This document shows positions 50,641 through 59,977 of a stretch of 64,000 nt of DNA, in pieces. The number at the start of each line of letters is the position of its first letter. Position 1 is the first letter of the stretch. The translations under genes and the position numbers were made by a program. This stretch comes from Polynucleobacter sp. IMCC 30228 (GTDB lineage: Bacteria; Pseudomonadota; Gammaproteobacteria; Burkholderiales; Burkholderiaceae). The stretch is from positions 496,001-560,000 of the forward strand of contig NZ_JAJVCS010000001.1 of the NCBI RefSeq assembly GCF_021395205.1, given 5' to 3'. Under the pieces are notes generated by a model. It was given only the letters and a program-made list of their open reading frames with translations, ran no database searches and was not told the DNA's origin.

Positions 50641-51834
50641 TTAGCGCCGCCCAAACATCATTTGGCGCGCCAAACTTGTTTTTAGTGGCGGGAGCCATTG
50701 CAAAGCGGATAAGGCTAAACCGCGAGTGAAGACGACTGGCAAGAATTGAGAGGTAAAAACACGTGCAAGAAAATCGGTAATACCAATTGTGGTTTTGCGG
50801 TCAGCATTGCGCGTGCGGGCATAGTCTTGTAATAAGGCAGCTACCGAATTAGCTGAGCCCAAGGGCGTTGGGCGAGAAAAAAACCAAGCTAATTTTTCGG
50901 CTAACAAGTAGGCATCACGCAAACCTAAATTGAGACCTTGACCCGCTACTGGATGTAGTGTTTGTGCAGCATTACCAATCCATACCGAATGATCAACCGC
51001 AACTTCTTTACGATAATTTAAGCCGAGTTCATAAAGGCGACGTTCACGTACGCTAATGAAATGACCCAAGCGGCTACCGAATTGGTGTTGCAGGGCGGCT
51101 AAAAAATCAGGTTCATTGAGTTCTAGACGCTGTTGTGCAGTGCTGGGCGTACTGCACCAAACTAAATTCAAGAAATGCTCACCCGCATGACTTGGAAGTA
51201 AGGCCAGCGGACCTTCAGGAGTAAAGCGTTCCCAAGCCTGATGGGCTTGTGGTTGATCTACTTCAACCAATCCAACAAGGGCACTTTGATCGTAACTGCG
51301 ACCTGCTTCAATCCACTCCTGTTGATTAAATAAGCCACCTTCGGCATGCACCACGCAAGCACTCTCTGCCGACTCGACTTGACTTGCTAGGTCAGGCGTT
51401 TCATTGCTGTGTATCCAAGAAAAGTGCGGGCTAGATGGTTGTAGCTTGCGTAAGGCCTGACGTAATGCAAGGTGAATATCGCGATAGCGCGCAATATGAC
51501 CGAGCGCATCTTGATGTAATTCTTCACGAGTCATGATGGCGCGACCAAAGCGACCCGCTTGCGAGACGTGGATGCGATGAATTTCAGGGCAATTGGTTGG
51601 CCAAGCATGAATCGTCTCAAGTAATAATTTACTACCGTGGGAAAGCGCAATGCCACGAGTATCACTACGTTTATCACCATTTTCTAGCGCTGCATCAGTA
51701 CGCGGATTACGATCAATTAATGCTAATTTTAAAGTTGGTAATTGTTGAAGGCACCAAGCGGCACAAGCCAGGCCAACAGGCCCACCACCTTGAATCACTA
51801 CATCCCAAGTTAGAGAATTCAAATTTGATTTCAC
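50641..51834 (-). CDS. FAD-dependent ubiquinone hydroxylase, UbiH/UbiF family
   Basis: A protein of 397 aa. The Rossmann dinucleotide fold GGGPVGLACAAW is near the N-terminus and the second FAD motif is LHPVAGQGLNLGLRDAYLL (about residue 295). Such enzymes hydroxylate the ubiquinone ring; position specificity (UbiH, UbiF or a multi-position enzyme) cannot be told from sequence alone. Its ATG overlaps the pepP stop by 4 bp, as in E. coli pepP-ubiH, which favours UbiH. Confidence 0.88.
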   Translation of the reverse strand: MKSNLNSLTWDVVIQGGGPVGLACAAWCLQQLPTLKLALIDRNPRTDAALENGDKRSDTRGIALSHGSKLLLETIHAWPTNCPEIHRIHVSQAGRFGRAIMTREELHQDALGHIARYRDIHLALRQALRKLQPSSPHFSWIHSNETPDLASQVESAESACVVHAEGGLFNQQEWIEAGRSYDQSALVGLVEVDQPQAHQAWERFTPEGPLALLPSHAGEHFLNLVWCSTPSTAQQRLELNEPDFLAALQHQFGSRLGHFISVRERRLYELGLNYRKEVAVDHSVWIGNAAQTLHPVAGQGLNLGLRDAYLLAEKLAWFFSRPTPLGSANSVAALLQDYARTRNADRKTTIGITDFLARVFTSQFLPVVFTRGLALSALQWLPPLKTSLARQMMFGRR

Positions 51835-53213
51835 TCAGACTCACGCATCGTGCGTTCAATTTCGTTTGCAAGTACCGGCACACCCCGAGAAATTAAATCG
51901 CAACCCTGTGCTGTAATGACCGCGTCATCTTCAATCCGAATACCGATATTCCAAAACGCTTCAGGCACAGTGGCAGAAGGACGAATATATAAACCAGGCT
52001 CAACGGTAATGACCATTCCTGCTTGTAGCTTGCGCCAAGGTTTATCTTGCTTATTTTGCGTAAGATCTTCGCTAGGCTCACGATAAGAGCCGACATCATG
52101 AACATCCATGCCTAACCAATGGCTGGTGCGATGCATATAAAAAGGCTTATAAGCAGCAAGCTCAAGGGCATTGTCAAGTGATCCAACTTCACTTAATGCA
52201 ATGAGTTTTTCGTCAATTAAACCTTGGGTTAGAACGCGCAAAGCAGCTTCGTGTGGTTGTATAAAAGTATTGCCGACAAGAGCAGCAGCAATTGCTGCTG
52301 CTTGGGCTGTCTGGGTAATGTCATACAAAGCCCTTTGTGGACCAGAAAAAACTCCATTGACCGGAAAGGTACGGGTGATATCGGATGCATAGCCATCTAA
52401 TTCACAGCCTGCATCAATCAAGCAAAGCTCGCCATTACGCAATTCTGTCGCGCCGGCACGGTAATGTAAGACGCAGGCATTTGCTCCCGTAGCCACAATG
52501 CTGTTATAGGCAACGCTTTGCGCGCCGCTATGGCGAAATTCATGTAATAACTCAGCTTCAATTTGGTATTCGTACATACCGGCGCGACACTTTTGCATTG
52601 CCCGCAAGTGGGCTCTTGCAGAAATTGCCGCCGCTTGGCGCATGGTGGCAATTTCATCGACGCTTTTAAGCAGACGCATTTCATGTACCAAAGCCTCAAT
52701 GTCATGTAACTGGGATGGCGCATTGACTCCCGCCCGTGCCTGTTGGCGCACCTGTTCAATCCAATAGCGCACCCGACGATCATTTTCAGCACTATTCGCT
52801 AAGCGGGTATATAAGGCAGTTTGATCGGCAATTAATTCGGGCAGCTTGGTATCAAGAGCTTGATTGGCGTGGGCAAAATCAACCCCCAGTTTTTCAGGCG
52901 CTGCCTCGGGCCCTAAACGCCAACCATCCCAAATTTCTCGCTCGGGGTCTTTAGGTCGACAAAATAAATGGGTTTCAAGTTGAGTCCCGCTCACGTTTAA
53001 GGCCAAAGTAGCACCAGGCTCATCAAAGCCAGTGAGGTAGAAAAAATCACTGTCATGGCGGTACGGATAATCGCTATCCCGATTACGAAAGGCCTCTGGC
53101 GCAGTCGCAATTAAGGCTAAGCCACCACCGGTGTGTTGGCGCATTAGTTCGGCGAGACGGGCGCGTCGAGCTGCATAAATGCTCGGGTTAAAGGGGGTAT
53201 GAAGTTGGCTCAT
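51831..53213 (-). CDS. pepP: Xaa-Pro aminopeptidase (aminopeptidase P)
   Basis: A protein of 460 aa. A creatinase-like N-terminal domain is followed by a pita-bread metallopeptidase. Dinuclear metal ligands are in DAGCELDGYASDITRTFP, HRTSHWLGMDVHDVG, TVEPGLY and RIEDDAVIT. It releases N-terminal residues before proline. It lies between murU (3-bp gap) and the UbiH-type gene. Confidence 0.95.
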   Translation of the reverse strand: MSQLHTPFNPSIYAARRARLAELMRQHTGGGLALIATAPEAFRNRDSDYPYRHDSDFFYLTGFDEPGATLALNVSGTQLETHLFCRPKDPEREIWDGWRLGPEAAPEKLGVDFAHANQALDTKLPELIADQTALYTRLANSAENDRRVRYWIEQVRQQARAGVNAPSQLHDIEALVHEMRLLKSVDEIATMRQAAAISARAHLRAMQKCRAGMYEYQIEAELLHEFRHSGAQSVAYNSIVATGANACVLHYRAGATELRNGELCLIDAGCELDGYASDITRTFPVNGVFSGPQRALYDITQTAQAAAIAAALVGNTFIQPHEAALRVLTQGLIDEKLIALSEVGSLDNALELAAYKPFYMHRTSHWLGMDVHDVGSYREPSEDLTQNKQDKPWRKLQAGMVITVEPGLYIRPSATVPEAFWNIGIRIEDDAVITAQGCDLISRGVPVLANEIERTMRESE

Positions 53214-53216
53214 GAT

Positions 53217-53984
53217 TTATTTGGAACCCTGATTTAGCTCGTTCAGGCGGGCAGGGCTCCCTACATCGTGCCATGAACCCAAATATTTTTCACCGGTCAC
53301 TTGGTTTTGTGCCATGGCGGCTACTAGTAAAGGTGCTAATTTAGCCTTTTCACCTCGTATTAAACCTTTAAATAGGTCGCGATGGTAAATGCCAAGACCT
53401 GAGAAAGTTAAGCGCTCAGCCGGCTGACCTAATTGGCTTTCTTTAGCCTCTCCCGCCAAGGTTTTAAGCTCCTCTGCCCACACTTTACCCCCTTGTAGAT
53501 AAAAATCGCCAGTAGGATGTTGGCTAGGATTGGGGACCAGAATGAGGTGAGCCAATTGCTGTTCATGCGCTAAGCGCATGGTCTTTATAAAAGCTAATAA
53601 CTGCGCTAGTGGAAAGCCAGGGCAAAAAACATCGCCATTCATCACAATAAAATAATCTGCAGGAGCCAAAATGGGTAAAGCCTGGCAAATGCCCCCCGCT
53701 GTTTCAAGGGCTTCCTCTTCGGGCGAATAATCAATGTGTAAACCAAAGTCTGCACCTGTACCCAGTGCAGCGCTAATTTTTTCACCCAACCAGGCAAGAT
53801 TAACAACAACCCGTTCGATGCCAGAATTTTGCAAAGTTTCGAGATGCCAAGTTAATAATGATTTACCTTGAACCTCGAGGAGGGGTTTTGGTAAGACATC
53901 AGTTAACGGACGCATTCGCTCACCGCGACCAGCAGCGAGCAATAAACAAGGAATTGGTGGATCCATAGAGCCAATATTAACCAT
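53217..53984 (-). CDS. murU: N-acetylmuramate alpha-1-phosphate uridylyltransferase MurU
   Basis: A nucleotidyltransferase of 255 aa. The N-terminal LLAAGRGERMRPLTDVLPKP is the nucleotide-sugar pyrophosphorylase signature; VMNGDVFC holds the metal-binding Asp. With AmgK it converts MurNAc to UDP-MurNAc, a peptidoglycan recycling shortcut found in Pseudomonas. The overlap of its start with the amgK stop by one base supports MurU over other sugar nucleotidyltransferases. Confidence 0.87.
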   Translation of the reverse strand: MVNIGSMDPPIPCLLLAAGRGERMRPLTDVLPKPLLEVQGKSLLTWHLETLQNSGIERVVVNLAWLGEKISAALGTGADFGLHIDYSPEEEALETAGGICQALPILAPADYFIVMNGDVFCPGFPLAQLLAFIKTMRLAHEQQLAHLILVPNPSQHPTGDFYLQGGKVWAEELKTLAGEAKESQLGQPAERLTFSGLGIYHRDLFKGLIRGEKAKLAPLLVAAMAQNQVTGEKYLGSWHDVGSPARLNELNQGSK

Positions 53985-54973
53985 TAGTGCAGCGCTGCAA
54001 GAAGATGCGCAAGGGGCTTAAATTCGATATATCGATTGGCAACATTTTGCGCATAGTGCAACACCAGCGGAATATCTTTTAGGTAAGCATTTTTTCCATC
54101 GCGATAATTTAGGCGGACAAAAATGCCTAAAATTTTTAAGTGACGTTGTAAGCCCATCCATTCAAAGTCACGAAAAAAATCCCCAAAGTCTGGTGGCACC
54201 GCTAAGCCAACCTCTCGTGCAGTTTCCCAGTAAAAAATCATCCAATCAAGCACTTTTTCATCTGGCCATTGAATATAAGCATCGCGTAAAAGTGAAGTTA
54301 AGTCGTAAGTAATAGGCCCATAAACCGCATCTTGAAAATCTAAAATTCCGGGGCTGTGATGCGGCGAGAGCATTAAATTGCGTGAATGATAGTCACGATG
54401 GACGAAGACCTTGCTTTGCGCTAAATTATTTTTTATGAGGAGATTAAAGCAAGCACTTAATTGGTCTTGCTGTTTAGAATTGAAATTCATTTGTAGATGA
54501 CGCAGCAAATACCACTCGGGAAATAAATCGAGTTCGCGTTGCAAAAGTTCGCTATCGTAATTTGGCAAGATATTTGCTTGGCTAGCTAATTGCAATTGCA
54601 CTAAGGCTGTGATTGCCTCGCGATACAGTTTGTCAGCATTGTTTGGTGTCAGCGCATCTAAATACGTGGTGCTGCCCAAATCGCTGAGCAAGAGAAAGCC
54701 AGCTGGTGAATTTTCAGCCAAAATTTGGGGTACATTTAATTGGGCCTCGGCAAATAAACGCGCTACTCTAATAAAGGGTTCAATGGATTCTTTATCGGGT
54801 GGCGCATCCATCACAATCAGAGTTGGATAATTGGCCTTTGTAGACCGAATGCGGAAGTAGCGGCGAAAGCTAGCATCTGCCGAAGCTGGCGCCAAAGAGT
54901 CCAGATCGAGCTGCCAGGGGATGGCTAAAGCCCCTAGCCATTGGCCTAGTGCAGATAAGCGAGAGTCAAGCAT
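53984..54973 (-). CDS. amgK: N-acetylmuramate/N-acetylglucosamine kinase AmgK
   Basis: An aminoglycoside-phosphotransferase-fold kinase of 329 aa. The catalytic loop is FVHRDYHSRNLML and the metal Asp is in ILDFQDAVYGPITYDLTSLL. It phosphorylates MurNAc or GlcNAc at the anomeric position. The start at 54973 (MLDSRLSALGQWL) is preferred; earlier in-frame starts would overlap the divergent lptD gene. It pairs with murU. Confidence 0.87.
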   Translation of the reverse strand: MLDSRLSALGQWLGALAIPWQLDLDSLAPASADASFRRYFRIRSTKANYPTLIVMDAPPDKESIEPFIRVARLFAEAQLNVPQILAENSPAGFLLLSDLGSTTYLDALTPNNADKLYREAITALVQLQLASQANILPNYDSELLQRELDLFPEWYLLRHLQMNFNSKQQDQLSACFNLLIKNNLAQSKVFVHRDYHSRNLMLSPHHSPGILDFQDAVYGPITYDLTSLLRDAYIQWPDEKVLDWMIFYWETAREVGLAVPPDFGDFFRDFEWMGLQRHLKILGIFVRLNYRDGKNAYLKDIPLVLHYAQNVANRYIEFKPLAHLLAALH

Positions 54974-55006
54974 GGTCGGTTCGTATAATAAGTCGAGTCT
55001 AGATTT

Positions 55007-57454
55007 ATGAGTCATTATCGCCGTCGCGCCGGCCTTTGCGCCCCCGTTCATTTTGCACCCAGCGTACGATTGATTTTGGGTGCGACTTTATTACGTTTGG
55101 CAGCCGAAACCATGGCCCAAACTGCGGTCATTCCACCCCCTGCTGCTGCCCCAACAGTAACTACTTTATTTCCCGATAAAGGCTATCAAAAGGGCTTGAA
55201 ATTTGATGATCAATTGCGCCTTGGCAAACCCATTCCCGATGATCAAGCGCTAACTTTTACGGCTAGCGATGCGATCGATGGAGTAGTCGAGCGCGAAATG
55301 AAATTGCAGGGGCGGGCACAAATTCGTCGCGGCGGAACCGTAATGAAAGCTGATCAAATTACGTATGATCCCGATTCCGACACAGCCAATTTAATTGGCA
55401 ATGTAGAGTTAGTCAAAGATTCTGCTGTTTTCATGGGGCCCAAAGCGCGGTTGCGCGTAGACGCTCGCGAGGGTGGGATGGAGGATCTGACATATGAGTT
55501 TCGTGATAGCCGCGTCCGCGGGCGGGCGAAAAAATTAACCGTAGCGTCTGCCGACACCTATCAATTAGAACAACCCATTTACACCACCTGCGCACCAGAT
55601 AATCTCGATTGGTATTTCAGTGCTAGTCAACTTGATCTAGATCAAGAGCAGCGCACTATGACGGTTAAAGATGGGGTAATGCGATTTTTTGATGTACCAA
55701 TGCTGTATCTGCCTTACATTAGTTTGCCTACATCAAATCAACGTCGCTCTGGATTTTTAGCGCCTGTCGCTGGCTATAGCACTACCAATGGCATCGATGT
55801 AACCGAGCCTTACTATATGGACATTGCGCCGAATCGTGACTTATTAATTTTGCCTCGCTATATGAGTAATCGCGGTCTGCAGTTGGGTGGGAATTTACGT
55901 TACCTAGAACCAAAATATACTGGCGCTTTACAAGCCGATATTCTGAATGATCGGCTAACTAACTCCTTACGTTGGAAATATGACTTACAACATCGCGAGG
56001 CAATTTTGCCAGGATGGAATGCCTACGCTAATGTGGCTAAAGTTTCTGACAACACCTATCCAATTGATTTTTCACGCTCAATCGCAGCAGCCGTATCAAC
56101 GCAATTTCGCCAAGAGATTGGCACGAGCTTCGCGATGCCGGGAAATAGTGCATTAACGGGTTGGAATTTCACGGCCCGCACTTTAACTTTTCAAACTTTA
56201 CAGCCTGATCCCGCGAGCATTGTAGGCGCGCCATATAATATTTTGCCTGAAATAAAAGCCTCGTATATTAAAAATAACTTTTTAAATTTACCTACTACTG
56301 GAACATTTAAAGGGCCCGATGCATATTTCAATGCCGATTTCACGCGCTTTCAATACAACATAGCTGGCAATTTAGCCGGTACAGCGCCTGGCCCTTATAG
56401 TGATGCTTCGCGTAGTGTAATAAAGGGGGGCATTAGTGCTTCGCAAACTACGCCTGGATATTACCTTACCCCCAAGATCTTTTTTCAGGCAAATAATTAC
56501 AGCGCAGTTTCTTCAACCCCAGGCGCTGCCCCAGCACAAGGTTTTATTATTCCCACTATTACCCTAGATAGTGGCATGGCATTTGAGCGAGAAGCCACAG
56601 AATTAAAGGGGTTTTTTGGTCGAGACATGTTATTAACAGTAGAGCCTCGCGCTTATTATGTTTACACCCCTTATGTGAACCAAAGCAATGTGCCTAACTT
56701 TGATACAGGCGACCAAGGTTTTGGTATTTCACAAATATTTGCCCCCAATACGTTTATTGGTAATGACCGCGTATCCGATGCCAATAAAGCCACTTTGGGT
56801 ATAACCAGTCGTTTACTGGACGCCCAAACTGGGGCAGAGCGAGCCACTGTCATAGTAGCTCAGCAACAGCAATTTCAGGGGCAAAAAGTGTCAACCTCAA
56901 CCACCGTGCAAAATCCTTCCACCTATTCTGATACCTTAGGTGCAGGTACGGTGCGCTTACCCGGAAACTTTAATCTTGATCTATTTGGGCAATTCAATAC
57001 CCAGCTTAGCCGCTTTGTGCAATCAAGCGTTGGGGCAGGGTGGAACCCAACGCCTGGACGCTTAATTAACTTTGGATATCGTAATGTCTGGACGGTGCCG
57101 GTGCCGGGCGTTTCTGCTGGGGCCACGACCACTGACCAATATAGCGCTTATGGGCAATGGCCCATAACCAAGCATGTTTCGCTAATGGGACGTTGGGGGT
57201 ATGATGCCCTTGCTAGTAAAACCCTCAATACCATGGCGGCAGTAGAATACGACCAAGATTGTTGGGCTATTCGCATGGCATATTCACAAGTATTAACCAA
57301 TGCGGCCACGAATACCCAAATTTTATTCCAACTAGAATTTAAAGGTTTTGGCGGTATTGGTAACAACCCAGTTGACATCATGAAACTAAATATTCCCGGA
57401 TATAAACCGGCACCTCAGGCCTTGCCGCCATCCTCTTTTGAAAACTATAAGTGA
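55007..57454 (+). CDS. lptD: LPS-assembly outer-membrane protein LptD
   Basis: A protein of 815 aa. A signal peptide (about 1-38) leads to an OstA/LptA-like periplasmic domain (about 60-190, RAQIRRGGTVMKADQITYDP) and a C-terminal 26-strand-type beta-barrel. It inserts LPS into the outer leaflet with LptE. Beyond Cys11 in the leader the mature protein has only two Cys (about 195 and 752), placed to form one disulfide between jellyroll and barrel. It is divergent from amgK and overlaps surA by 4 bp. Confidence 0.95.
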   Translation: MSHYRRRAGLCAPVHFAPSVRLILGATLLRLAAETMAQTAVIPPPAAAPTVTTLFPDKGYQKGLKFDDQLRLGKPIPDDQALTFTASDAIDGVVEREMKLQGRAQIRRGGTVMKADQITYDPDSDTANLIGNVELVKDSAVFMGPKARLRVDAREGGMEDLTYEFRDSRVRGRAKKLTVASADTYQLEQPIYTTCAPDNLDWYFSASQLDLDQEQRTMTVKDGVMRFFDVPMLYLPYISLPTSNQRRSGFLAPVAGYSTTNGIDVTEPYYMDIAPNRDLLILPRYMSNRGLQLGGNLRYLEPKYTGALQADILNDRLTNSLRWKYDLQHREAILPGWNAYANVAKVSDNTYPIDFSRSIAAAVSTQFRQEIGTSFAMPGNSALTGWNFTARTLTFQTLQPDPASIVGAPYNILPEIKASYIKNNFLNLPTTGTFKGPDAYFNADFTRFQYNIAGNLAGTAPGPYSDASRSVIKGGISASQTTPGYYLTPKIFFQANNYSAVSSTPGAAPAQGFIIPTITLDSGMAFEREATELKGFFGRDMLLTVEPRAYYVYTPYVNQSNVPNFDTGDQGFGISQIFAPNTFIGNDRVSDANKATLGITSRLLDAQTGAERATVIVAQQQQFQGQKVSTSTTVQNPSTYSDTLGAGTVRLPGNFNLDLFGQFNTQLSRFVQSSVGAGWNPTPGRLINFGYRNVWTVPVPGVSAGATTTDQYSAYGQWPITKHVSLMGRWGYDALASKTLNTMAAVEYDQDCWAIRMAYSQVLTNAATNTQILFQLEFKGFGGIGNNPVDIMKLNIPGYKPAPQALPPSSFENYK

Positions 57455-58974
57455 TTGTAAAGACCTATTTATTACCGCTCTTGTATCGACTTGCATTCAG
57501 CACATTGATGGCTGGATGCGGTTTGGCTTTTGCGCAAAATAGTACTAAAACCAGCCCGCCTCCTGGGGCTAATAAAGTAGTCGCAGCAAGCCCTACTCCT
57601 ACTAGTAAAGTGCGTAATTTAGATGGCGTAGCAGCAATTGTGAATACTGGCTATATCACGCGTAAGGATATTGATGATCGGGTCATTGAGATTGAGGCTC
57701 AAATGATTAAGAGCGGTAAAAAACCACCTGATCCAGTCACTTTTCGTAAAGAGGTTTTAGAACGTCTCATCGTTGAAAAAATTATGCTTCAAGAGGCAGA
57801 AAGTACGGGAATTATTATTTCCGACAAAGAGCTCGATGCGATCATTGGCAAAATTGCCGCACAAAATAAACTTACCGTCGCCGAGTTTCGGGAAAAAGTT
57901 ATTCAAAATGGGATGAGCTTGAAACAATACCGCGATATTTTGCGCAGCGATGTAGTGTTAGCGCGTTTACGCGATCGTGAAGTAGAGGGGCAAATTAAAA
58001 TTTCTGATGCTGAAGTGGATAATTATATTATCGAGCGTATGCAAGTGATGGCGGCAGCAGCAAACTCTCCCCCCGCACAAAATCAAGAGCCTATAAAGCC
58101 AGGTTCTGGCCCCGAAGAAATTGATGTGGCACAGATTTTTATTCCGGTCGATCCCAGCGCTGGGCTGGGAGCCCAAACCGAGGCCCGAAAAAAAGCCGAG
58201 ACTATTTTGAAAACTGCGCGCGGAGATATCGATTTTATGAAGCTTGGTGCTCAAGCAGCAAAAGAAGATTCGAAGATTAAATTTCAAGAGCTAGGTTATC
58301 GAACCCCAGACCGATTGCCACAAATTTTTTATGAATCAGTCCGTAATTTAGGTTCAGGACAAGTGGCAACTGCTGTACTTAAAAGCCCTGCTGGTTTTCA
58401 TATTTTAAAAGTTTTAGACCGCCGTTCTTTATCTGAACGCCCCCCAATAAACACCACAGCAGTTACCAGTAGTGAGTCTGCTAATGCGGAACCTACCGCC
58501 CCGCAAAATATCATGGTGACCCAAACTTTGGCTCGTCATATTTTAGCTCGTCCTCGAGCAGGTTTTAGCGATGCCGATGCCGAAAGAAAGTTGAATGGTT
58601 TGCGTGAACAGATAAAAGCGAAGACAGGTGACTTTGGTGAGCTAGCAAAAAAGTTTTCTGAAGACGGCTCGGCTGCTAACGGCGGCTTATTGGGATGGAT
58701 GGGGCCTGGCGATTTAGTGCCTGAATTTGAACAAGCCATGAACCGTTTACAAATTGGAGAGGTTAGTAGCCCAGTTAAAAGTCAATTTGGTTGGCACTTA
58801 ATTCAAGTGGTCGAGCGACGAGAAGCGCAGCTAACAGTAGATAAACAACGTCAATTTGCCAAAGCGGCATTACGTGAACGGAAGATTGAGCAAGCATATC
58901 AAGATTGGGTGCGCCAACTTCGCGATAACGCTACAGTGAAATTAATCAATACCGATAATGTCGCTGCCCCTTGA
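57451..58974 (+). CDS. surA: Periplasmic chaperone/peptidyl-prolyl isomerase SurA
   Basis: A protein of 507 aa with a GTG start overlapping the lptD stop (GTGA). A signal peptide (about 1-29) precedes the SurA N-terminal chaperone domain (about 50-195) and two parvulin domains (about 225-330 and 355-460; the second, ARHILARPRAGF...FSEDGSAANGGLLGW, is the better conserved). SurA escorts outer-membrane proteins, including LptD, to the BAM complex. A Pro/Ser linker separates the parvulin domains. Confidence 0.95.
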   Translation: MIVKTYLLPLLYRLAFSTLMAGCGLAFAQNSTKTSPPPGANKVVAASPTPTSKVRNLDGVAAIVNTGYITRKDIDDRVIEIEAQMIKSGKKPPDPVTFRKEVLERLIVEKIMLQEAESTGIIISDKELDAIIGKIAAQNKLTVAEFREKVIQNGMSLKQYRDILRSDVVLARLRDREVEGQIKISDAEVDNYIIERMQVMAAAANSPPAQNQEPIKPGSGPEEIDVAQIFIPVDPSAGLGAQTEARKKAETILKTARGDIDFMKLGAQAAKEDSKIKFQELGYRTPDRLPQIFYESVRNLGSGQVATAVLKSPAGFHILKVLDRRSLSERPPINTTAVTSSESANAEPTAPQNIMVTQTLARHILARPRAGFSDADAERKLNGLREQIKAKTGDFGELAKKFSEDGSAANGGLLGWMGPGDLVPEFEQAMNRLQIGEVSSPVKSQFGWHLIQVVERREAQLTVDKQRQFAKAALRERKIEQAYQDWVRQLRDNATVKLINTDNVAAP

Positions 58975-59977
58975 GCTTGTCATTACTACGGGCGAGCCTG
59001 CTGGCATCGGCCCAGAAATTGCTTTAGCAGCAGCCAAACAATTTCTCCAAGAAAATGATGCGGTAAGTATTACCTTATTAGGTGACCCTAGTTTATTTAA
59101 AGCGATTGAGCAAAAAAAACCGCTGCCTTGGTCGGAACAATTACGATTAGAGCCAATCTCTTTAAAAACGCCAGCTAGCGCAGGTCAACTAAATCCAGAA
59201 AATGCACCGTATGTTTTGAGCATGTTAGATCATGCACTAGCAGGTTGTTTGTCAGGGCGTTTTGGGGCCATGATTACTGCGCCGATACAAAAAAGTATCC
59301 TCAATCAAGCGGGCATCCCTTTTTCTGGACATACCGAGTATTTAGCCCAACAGTGCCATTGTTCACAAGTGGTGATGATGCTATGTGCGAATATACCAGC
59401 AGGCATCTTGGGTCTGGCAAGGTCAAATCCATTACGTGTGGCTTTAGCAACGACGCATTTACCAATACAGGAAGTCCCTGCAGCTCTTCATCGAGAGACC
59501 TTAGTAAAAACAATAGATATTTTGCAGCAGGATTTACAGACTTGGTTTGCAATCGAACAACCACGCATTGCCGTAGCCGGCTTAAATCCACATGCTGGCG
59601 AGGGCGGGTATTTGGGGCAGGAAGAAATCACTATTATTGCCCCGGCTATTTTGGCGGCCCAACAAAAAGGAATTGCGGTTACGGGGCCGATTCCAGCTGA
59701 TGCCTTATTTAACCCACGTAATTTATCTGCATATGATGTTTTTTTAGCGATGTATCACGATCAAGGTCTTGCACCATTTAAATTTGCAGCCTTTGGCAGT
59801 GGCGTTAATGTTACTTTAGGCTTGCCAATCATCCGTACTTCAGTAGATCACGGTACTGCACTTAATCTGGCTGGGAAAGGTTTGGCTGATGCTAGCAGTA
59901 TGCTAGAGGCTTTGCGTTTAGCGTTTCAATTAGCTCAGCAGCGCGCGCAGAATAAATCTCATGCATCACGCCCGTAA
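58958..59977 (+). CDS. pdxA: 4-hydroxythreonine-4-phosphate dehydrogenase
   Basis: A protein of 339 aa. It performs an oxidation step of deoxyxylulose-dependent pyridoxal phosphate synthesis. GEPAGIGPEIALAAA at the N-terminus, SGHTEYLAQ, and metal-binding His in GLNPHAGEGG and AMYHDQGLAPFK are diagnostic. It overlaps surA by 17 bp and rsmA by 17 bp. Confidence 0.96.
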   Translation: MSLPLELVITTGEPAGIGPEIALAAAKQFLQENDAVSITLLGDPSLFKAIEQKKPLPWSEQLRLEPISLKTPASAGQLNPENAPYVLSMLDHALAGCLSGRFGAMITAPIQKSILNQAGIPFSGHTEYLAQQCHCSQVVMMLCANIPAGILGLARSNPLRVALATTHLPIQEVPAALHRETLVKTIDILQQDLQTWFAIEQPRIAVAGLNPHAGEGGYLGQEEITIIAPAILAAQQKGIAVTGPIPADALFNPRNLSAYDVFLAMYHDQGLAPFKFAAFGSGVNVTLGLPIIRTSVDHGTALNLAGKGLADASSMLEALRLAFQLAQQRAQNKSHASRP

